This document shows positions 57,940 through 64,000 of a stretch of DNA of 64,000 bases, in pieces. Within the stretch, counting starts at the first letter, position 1; each line of letters opens with the position of its first letter. The notes under the pieces were generated by a model. It searched no databases. It saw only the letters and a program-made list of their open reading frames with translations, and had not been told where the DNA came from. This stretch comes from Azolla caroliniana. Its lineage: Eukaryota; Polypodiophyta. The position numbers were made by a program, and so were the translations under genes. Location: assembly GCA_043228905.1 (NCBI GenBank), contig JBHGNT010000065.1, forward strand, positions 1 through 64,000, read 5' to 3'.

Positions 57940-58006
57940 GGGAGAGTGGTTCCCGGAATAATGATCTCTAAGAGCAAAAGTTGAGGGTTCGAATCCCATT
58001 TTCTCT
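57940..58006 (+). tRNA. tRNA-like sequence, anticodon reads CUA as encoded
   Basis: Partial cloverleaf: acceptor GAGAG..CTC with mismatches, anticodon arm TGAT-CTCTAAG-AGCA with one A-G mismatch, T loop TTCGAAT with an imperfect stem, and a short D region. Taken literally the 7-nt loop centres on CTA. Most likely a degenerate or heavily edited tRNA; not assignable. Confidence 0.3.
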
Positions 58007-58470
58007 TCTCTGAATTACGAGAGTGATACGAGTTGCTGTCTGCTGCTCTTGCCAACCCATTTCGTGAAATTCCCCTCTAGCTCAAGAAACGAGGTCATAG
58101 CCGAGCGGCAGGCCCGCCCTGCGTACTTCTCAACTCCTGAATAAGGAGCTCGAATCTACTGATCCGAGCATTCGCTCGTATTCTGAAAGATGTGTCGTAC
58201 TAGAGGTGCCAATCAAGCAAGCGCAATCAACAACCCGTCTCCTTGGGGTTCTTGCAGAGAACAGGGTAAGGCGGCCAGAGGAGCGGAATGAAGTTTCAAG
58301 ATGATGAGGTAGCCGGCTCTCGAGAAAGCGACTTCTCTCTAGCGCCGATACGATCGAAGTGGTAAACCAAAAGTGAACCTGCCAACGACACACCTTTATG
58401 TATGACATAGTTTCGACAGGACGGGATGTCTTAGATAAAGCCTAAACTCTGTAAAAAGAAGAAAGGGGGG

Positions 58471-58520
58471 CACGCACGCACGCACGCACGCACGCACGTA
58501 TAAACAATAGCTCCTCCCGC

Positions 58521-58564
<44 letters not shown>
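58471..58564. repeat. Adjacent (GCAC)n and (AAGC)n arrays
   Basis: (CGCA)n at 58471-58498 and about eleven AAGC units at 58521-58564, the longest AAGC array here. Confidence 0.9.
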
Positions 58565-58565
<1 letters not shown>

Positions 58566-58605
58566 TGTTTGCCCATATGATACGTGTTGCATATGGAACG
58601 AGGAT

Positions 58606-58678
58606 GGGGGCGTAGTTCAATCGGTAGAACGCATGTTTTGCAAGTATGAAGTTATCGGTTCAAGTCCGATCGTCTCCA
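58606..58678 (+). tRNA. trnA-UGC: tRNA-Ala (UGC)
   Basis: Acceptor GGGGGCG/CGTCTCC with two G-U pairs, D arm TTCAATCGGTAGAA, anticodon stem CATGT/GTATG with loop TTTGCAA, T arm TCGGTTCAAGTCCGA, discriminator A. No intron. Confidence 0.88.
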
Positions 58679-58782
58679 TTCGTATACAGATTGGCACATT
58701 AGATAGAAATCCAGCAGATCCCCCGCCCGGTTCCCCGGGCGACATACGTGCGGACAAAGAGCTGCCTGCCCTCACGGGCAAG

Positions 58783-58905
58783 CTAACCCGCCGGTTCATC
58801 CGGATGAAAACCAACCGGTTCATCCGGATGAAAACCAACCGGTTCATCAAACCCGCCAACCCCTTTTTCATCATGAAGGCCTTCATGATGATGAAAACCG
58901 CACGC
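58783..58905. repeat. Cluster of CCGGTTCATCCGGATGAA palindromes
   Basis: Three tandem CCGGTTCATCCGGATGAAAA-type units followed by TCATCATGAAGGCCTTCATGATGA. Largest cluster of the dispersed palindrome family in the window. Confidence 0.8.
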
Positions 58906-59177
58906 AGATTATGGCCGGAATTGCCAGGGCAGGCTTGTTGCCTGCGCGCACGCACCCCTTCATGCGGAATTCATTGAAACCAGACACACACGGCACGAAG
59001 GCGAGAATTTTGATATCAGGACCAGCGAGCGTGCACTACCTCCCGACCTAACTTTTCTTTTCACTCCCGCCGGATGATGAAAACCGCTTCTTACCGCCCG
59101 CTTCTTTTCTTCGGGCACGAGTCCAGAAATGCATGCTGGTGGCGCCCGCCCTTTTGCTTGCCTGCATGAAGGCCAAG

Positions 59178-59206
59178 AAACTGCCATGAATATCGAGAAC
59201 AGACAA
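59178..59206 (+). promoter_or_regulatory. Shared 5' leader element upstream of atp4
   Basis: AAACTGCCATGAATATCGAG then AACAGACAAGG; about 30 nt before the atp4 ACG. Closest to the copies at 3317 and 53170. Confidence 0.65.
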
Positions 59207-59235
59207 GGAAGAGCAACAGAATATAAGTACGATTT

Positions 59236-59757
59236 ACGCGCGAATTGATTTTATTTGCTATTTCAATTTCTAGCGTTTTGAGTTTGGAATGAATAATAAT
59301 ATATAATGAGGAAATATTAGTAGCTGTTCGTCTAGTGGGTTTTGTTTCCCTTAGTCAAAACACTCTAAGTGACATTTTCAGAGCGACTTTTAGGGCAAAA
59401 AGCGAAGCTATTTAAACAGATTTATAGCATTTTCCCAGTTCCTAGGAAGCTCTGTGGTCTGAGCCCGAGGAATGGCATGAATTACTATTACTCAGTCTGC
59501 GTTTAAGTACGTAAATGATTGCGGAATCCTTTTTCAATGGGATAGTGGAGCGTCGCGCATTGTCGTACGAATAAACAGTATAAGCCTCGCTGTGTTAAGA
59601 AATGGAACTTTAGTTGAAAGCACCGTTAGCCATTTGAGAGCATTCTCGCCTCTGAGAATAAGACGAGATAGTGAGTCGTTCCCGCTCTCCAGTCAGTGAC
59701 GAATTTGGCGGCTTTTCCAGCAGCAGTGGAACGAAACATCAGTCCACACTGATCTAA
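59236..59757 (+). CDS. atp4: atp4 (ymf39/orf25), ATP synthase F0 subunit b
   Basis: Peripheral-stalk subunit of ATP synthase. ACG start: MRELILFAISISSVLSLERI then IIYNEEILVAVRLVGFVSLS, the Atp4 signature (IYNEEI...GFI.FS). It continues QNTLSDIFRATFRAKSEAIQ then TDLQHFPSSQEALWSEPEEW and HELLLLSLRLSTQMIAESF, equivalent to the IQEELQQFLNPNEVVLLESN and LRISLRICGTVVESL blocks. About a dozen stops are edited, more densely toward the C-terminus. 173 aa, slightly shorter than usual, mainly at the N-terminus. TAA stop at 59755. Confidence 0.82.
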
Positions 59758-60204
59758 CCGAGCATGGTTTTCTTAGAAGGAGGGAAAGGGGGATTCCAGG
59801 AGTTAGCTGACACTTCCAAAGGAGGGGAGGAAAGCCGTAGGGAAAACTGCAGCGAAAAGAGCTCGGGTCCGCCCTATGCATGTAATAATGCTGCCCATGA
59901 CTGGAGTAGCGAAATTATTGTCAAAAAGAGCAAGCAGAGCTCTTCTTTTCTTTTCTTTCCGCGCTGGCTGAGATGGATGATAATCCTTTGGCCCTGCCTT
60001 TCCTTTCACGGTTGTCTTGCCGCTGGGTGTCCTGGCAGAACCTTGCCATTCCACTCGTGGTAGGTGGTGAAATCTCTGTCTAAATCATCGAAGAAAAGTC
60101 GAGTCGATTTTTTCGTGCGTGCTGCATCGGTAAAAAACCCCCTAGGAATATGTCGTCTATTTGCCTGCCAACAAAACGATTACACTTCAGTCATACCTTT
60201 CAGT
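59758..60204. other. Spacer downstream of atp4
   Basis: No gene recognised. Confidence 0.5.
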
Positions 60205-60318
60205 TCAGTGTTGCTCGAACTATGCTATCCATGATGGGTAGCACATCCTGCTCTTCTGTATCCACATCAATCGGTCCAGAACCAGGTGTAGCTATTTGAA
60301 AAGTTTATGTCCTTAATC
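60205..60318 (+). pseudogene. Degenerate atp6 fragment
   Basis: Resembles 55431-55545 of atp6 (GCTCGGACCATGCTATCC versus GCTCGAACTATGCTATCC, then a shortened TCTTGCTATTAGCACATCTC segment and the GGTGTAGCTATT block). It has internal deletions and no flanking atp6 sequence. Confidence 0.6.
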
Positions 60319-60410
60319 TTTCAAGGAGAAAAATATGGCTGCTTTGCCCTCAACAGATCCATCGACTCCATTACTTGAGAGGGCTAACAGCCAGCCAGCC
60401 AGCCAGCAGT

Positions 60411-60484
60411 GGGCTTATAGTTTAATTGGTTGAAACGTACCGCTCATAACGGTAATATTGTAGGTTCGAGCCCTACTAAGCCTA
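60411..60484 (+). tRNA. trnI-CAU: tRNA-Ile (CAU, lysidine type)
   Basis: Acceptor GGGCTTA/TAAGCCT, anticodon stem ACCGCTCATAACGGT, T arm GTAGGTTCGAGCCCTAC. Matches the plant mitochondrial tRNA-Ile whose C34 is modified to lysidine. 104 nt ahead of trnQ. Confidence 0.92.
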
Positions 60485-60587
60485 TTTACTTGCCATACCT
60501 AACTCGCCAGTCTTTCACTACTTTGCTGCGCCCAGCAAGCAAATTCCGTTCTCTGAGCTTTGCTTCTCTTCCTTGGTTACCACTGTA

Positions 60588-60659
60588 TGGAGTATAGCCA
60601 AGCGGTAAGGCATCGGTTTTTGATACCGACACGCAAAGGTTCGAATCCTTTTACTCCAG
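60588..60659 (+). tRNA. trnQ-UUG: tRNA-Gln (UUG)
   Basis: Acceptor TGGAGTA/TACTCCA, anticodon stem TCGGT/ACCGA with TTTTGAT loop, T arm AAAGGTTCGAATCCTTT, discriminator G. Confidence 0.92.
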
Positions 60660-61413
60660 GATCCTAAGGCGGCATTCAAAGCATTGCTCATTCATAGCCT
60701 TCTTGTCTGAGTCATTCTTCTCACTCGGCTTGGAAGGCATCGCCGCCTTTCATCGGCAACGCCGCATGCCTCGCTCTTCTTTCTTGGAGAAACGTTGCCT
60801 TTACGGAACGGATACTTCTTGCATGCATTAAGCCATGCGAAGAAGGAATGAGTGCAACCAAGTGCTACCATGTGCAAGGACTAGGCGAAGCGATGGACCC
60901 CGCACAGACAGTTAAACAAACGCCTTCAGCGATGAACCGCAGGCAGTGAGATACCAAAGATATGATCTATTGAGCAAGATCCAAGATCGACTGAGCCTGG
61001 AGTGATGGGATCTGAAAAACCAACCTATAGAGATAGGCCCAAGGTCTGACTTGGCTAGCTGTTCTGAAAGAAATAGGTGCGGAAAATCTAATTTGGTAAT
61101 GTTTCAATGGAAATCCAACTAGATAGTGGCGAAGCTACGTCATTTTACTCTGATGCGTATCCTAACATACATACATACATAATAGTACCATGTACGGCAT
61201 CGGTACTGATACCGATGGTTCTTTTGAATTATATGCCGCCTGTTCTACTCCAACATCCTCGAGATCTGGAAAGCAGAGTATTATGGATGAGGAAGAACCC
61301 TGGCAATAGACATGTATGGACTTGGAGAGAGGCCTATTCTAGGTCGTCTCGACTATTCCGGTGATAAAACAAGGTAAAGAGACCCGCAACCTCTTCGTAC
61401 CAAGCCAGGTAAT
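60660..61413. other. trnQ-trnW spacer
   Basis: An open plus frame at 61107-61364 (85 codons, needing no editing) reads NIHTYIIVPCTASVLIPMVL and is unassigned. Confidence 0.4.
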
Positions 61414-61486
61414 CAGGAGAAAAGGGATTCGAACCCTTAACCTTTGGTTTTGGAGACCATTGTTCTACCATTGGAACTATTCTCCT
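61414..61486 (-). tRNA. trnW-CCA: tRNA-Trp (CCA)
   Basis: Minus strand: acceptor AGGAGAA/TTCTCCT, D arm TTCCAATGGTAGAA, anticodon loop CTCCAAA, T arm AGGGTTCGAATCCCT, discriminator G. Confidence 0.9.
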
Positions 61487-61560
61487 GAAATTAAATAATT
61501 ACTTACGAGCCGGCCGGTTACTTTGCCTTTATTCCTTGGCGTTGAACCGTGCGGCTTCAT

Positions 61561-61592
<32 letters not shown>

Positions 61593-61788
61593 AAGGCGGT
61601 TCATGCGGAAGAAGCGGTTCATCGTGCTTGCTTCATGTGGATTTCTAGGCCTTCATGCGGTGATATACAACGGCAGCAAGCAAGCAAGCAAGCAAGCAAG
61701 CATGAAGGCCGATATCGTCGTTCTTTGGCTTGTGCCTGCCTTTTGGCCGGCTTCATCCGGCCGGGCCGGGCCGGGCCGGGCCGGGCCG
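61561..61788. repeat. Array cluster: two (AAGC)n and one (GGGCC)n
   Basis: (AAGC)n at 61561-61592 and 61676-61701, (GGGCC)n at 61758-61788, separated by CGGTTCAT/ATGAAGGC palindrome pieces. Confidence 0.9.
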
Positions 61789-62240
61789 CCGCCCCTATTT
61801 ATTTGATGAATCCCGTCCCGCAGTTTATGCTAAGACAGTGTGCGAGGGGCGCATATAGTCAGCTGCTCACAACCAACCTACTTTCGTCTTGAAATGCCTT
61901 CTTAAGGCACTTTCCTCTCACTAGGTGAAAAGAAAGGAGTTTGCAGAAACGAATTGGAAAGGACCTCAAAGAAAGCAGCAAACCAATGGTACGCTAATTT
62001 ACTTGGTCCTATCGATTTCTCACGTTAATAATAACCAAACGTGAAGTGGCCCGGTTAAGGTAGGGTTGTAGCGCCTGAAATTGCCTACCTCTATGTATGA
62101 AGAAGATAATGAACCAAATGTCATCTAGCAGCGCCATACCACTTAAATGAGATTAAGGTTTGGCTCCGACACTCCAACATGCCGACCGAGAATTCCCGGA
62201 GAACAACACCGTTCTATGAAACATTCAAGGAAGGTTTGTG

Positions 62241-62314
62241 TGCACCGAAGGGGACTTGAACCTCTAACCACCTGGTTCGAAGCCAGGTACTCTATCCGAT
62301 TGAGCTATCGGTGC
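62241..62314 (-). tRNA. trnR-UCG: tRNA-Arg (UCG)
   Basis: Minus strand: acceptor GCACCGA/TCGGTGC, D arm GCTCAATCGGATAGAGT, anticodon stem CCTGG/CCAGG with loop CTTCGAA, T arm GAGGTTCAAGTCCCC. Confidence 0.9.
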
Positions 62315-62651
62315 TGCCTGCTGCTTTCAGAACACGCTTTCCCTGTCTATCTTTGGTAGGCGATTTGCTGGTTTCTGGAGCACCGCTTGTTTAGCAGGTG
62401 GATCCAGAGTGCCAAAGAAAAGAAGAGCGGTTTTCCGCTTCTTCCGCCGGCCGCAGGTCAGCCTCTGAGGGCGCATCCCGGGCTTGTCCACGTCAACGCT
62501 ATAGGTGACTTGTTCAGGAGGCAGCTTTTCTTTTCGGGCTGGTCCTCGTGGATGGTTCTCTAACCTTCCACACACTGTTAAGGAATGACCTAGTCATGTA
62601 ATAGGGTCTCTTAAAGGAAATTATGCGGGTAGGTACTTGCAGCTCATAGAG

Positions 62652-62652
62652 G

Positions 62653-62687
<35 letters not shown>

Positions 62688-62736
62688 CGGGTGTTGAGAC
62701 TTCGCCAGCCCAGCCCAGCCCAGCCCAGCCCAGCCA
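62652..62736. repeat. (GCAC)n and (CAGCC)n arrays
   Basis: About nine GCAC units (62652-62689) then about six CAGCC units (62705-62736). Confidence 0.9.
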
Positions 62737-64000
62737 ACATGGGTGCTGCTTTCGCGCTCCTATGCAGCAGCAGAAAGCCATTCTGTTAATGAAAGCGGCG
62801 AGTCATGCCACGATGAACCGCTTCATCGAAAAGCGTTAGTGAAAAGTACAGCGCGCAGCCGGAATATTATTATTATTCGTTACTCATTTCATGACTGAAG
62901 CGCCAGCCAAAAAAACAAAACAAACAAAAAACTAGCACCTTTGAAAACAAAAGTGGTAGGGCCAGGAAGCCACCTGGCAATAGGAAAGTGCACGAATCGA
63001 GATCCGGCCTCTCCTCATTACGAAGAACCGGCAGATTCAGGTAGCTTGCCGGCCAAGTGAAGTGGTAGCTTGCCTAAGGCAGGTTCCTGTTCTTACAAGG
63101 GGTCTTCCGGGCTTCTGACAATGAATTTTCGAGGATTCTAGGGATAACATTGTTGAGCGAACACTGGACGTTGACATTTATAGGAAGGTACTACTTTGGG
63201 CGATCTTCAACAAAGTTGTGCTAATAGGCCTTCAAGCAAGTAGGAACCTGTATGTCGATAAGGTTTGTGCCTTGTTTAGGGATAGGTATCCGCTCTTGAA
63301 AATCACCGGCCCGCCCCTTCCACCCATCATAGTGCCCCCTCGTCCGTTACTTTACCTCAGTGCTCTCCTGCCCGCGTAACATTATGAAAGGGTTGAGAAC
63401 AGCAACGGCGACGGTATAGCAAGAGAAAGCTAGAGAGAAAGGGCTATGGGAATGTGAAGGACTCCCTTCGTTGAAAAAGAAAGTGTCGATTGTCTATTCT
63501 TTAGGCACTCGCGGGAGACTAATCTCTCCTAGAGAACACGTGTGGGAAGTATTCGTTTCTAATAATCCCAAAGTCTTTAAGGTTTTGACCATTTTGTGTA
63601 ACCATTAGGATGCTCCGAAAACACTGGAGTACAGGAAGGAAACACTGGTGTCAAAGCATTCTTTGGGAACCACATCCTGTTCTTCCTAGATGGATGATTT
63701 GCCCCGTTTGATGCCGTCGTGTGAAAGTTGTTTTCATGATTTAGGAATTCAACTGATTTTAGGTAATCCATCTTTATGTGGCACGACATGAAAGGTGCTA
63801 TGAAAAACACGTAACCGACCGAATTACGTGAAATGGATAAATCAATCTGGTTAGGGCATTCTTTAGAACTTACTTCAGGAAGAATCATCCAGGGCTGCGG
63901 TTGCGGTTTCTTCTTTCTTGTATTCATAACTTTTTTCTATTGCTTTTTCGGCGAAAAGGCAAGCAAGTTTTACCTGACTTAACTGAAAAGCCTAGAAGTG
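62737..64000. other. Terminal spacer
   Basis: No recognised gene. A plus frame about 63126-63380 (VDIYRKVLLWAIFNKVVLIG ... LFRDRYPLLKI) looks coding but is unassigned, as is a 116-codon minus frame at 63577-63927. The last 40 nt (63957-63996) match the atp1 intron at 6213-6252. Confidence 0.4.

Noticed and set aside
58080-58150. Sequence resembling a class II tRNA D arm (ATAGCCGAGCGGCAGGC)
   Set aside because: No matching acceptor, anticodon or T arm.

Overview
This is a 64 kb piece of a plant mitochondrial genome, most likely from a fern. The genes are the standard land-plant mitochondrial set (nad, cox, atp, sdh, rps, rrnL, trn) interrupted by group II introns. Nearly every protein gene only reads through if in-frame TAA, TAG and TGA codons are restored to CAA, CAG and CGA by U-to-C RNA editing; atp1 alone needs about 25 such events. 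Many starts are ACG and some stops are CGA or CAA, so C-to-U editing is also implied. Heavy reverse editing points to ferns or hornworts. The retained sdh3, sdh4, rps1, rps7, rps11, rps12 and about a dozen tRNA genes fit a fern better. No species is claimed.

Layout. 1-1000: nad7 exon 2 and the 3' half of its first intron (minus). 3.3-7.6 kb (plus): an unidentified leader-bearing frame, rps11 and intron-split atp1. 8.0-11.3 kb: trnfM, large repeat copy R1 and the 3' two thirds of rrnL. 15.2-15.5 kb: sdh3 (minus). 16.3-18.1 kb: a foreign-looking AT-rich island. 18.3-24.3 kb: nad4 with two introns (minus). 24.7-26.05 kb: repeat copy R2 with trnC. About 26.1 kb: a possible rps10 exon. 27.1-27.3 kb: sdh4 (minus). 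29.5-36.9 kb: nad6 and five-exon nad5 (minus). 37.5-37.8 kb: an odd tRNA and nad7 exon 1 (plus). 38.4-42.7 kb: a leader-bearing frame, cox3 and rps1 (plus). 42.8-43.9 kb: repeat copy R3 with a second trnC, followed by trnV, trnS and trnL. 46.7-47.8 kb: rps12-rps7 (minus). 48.2-53.1 kb: four-exon nad1 (minus). 53.6-64 kb: trnM, atp6, a tRNA-like sequence, trnA, atp4, trnI, trnQ, trnW, trnR and long gene-poor spacers.

The genes encode parts of complex I (nad1, 4, 5, 6, 7), complex II (sdh3, sdh4), complex IV (cox3), ATP synthase (atp1, 4, 6) and the mitoribosome.

Three things stand out. First, a short leader motif with core AACTGCCATGAAT lies just upstream of at least nine genes or frames. Second, nad7 intron 1 is split at a roughly 150 bp inverted repeat between positions about 0.7 and 38.3 kb. 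Third, the spacers carry an exceptional load of tetra- and pentanucleotide arrays and palindromic TTCATCATGAAG-type repeats. Because U-to-C editing can open any frame, frames without recognisable homology are scored cautiously.
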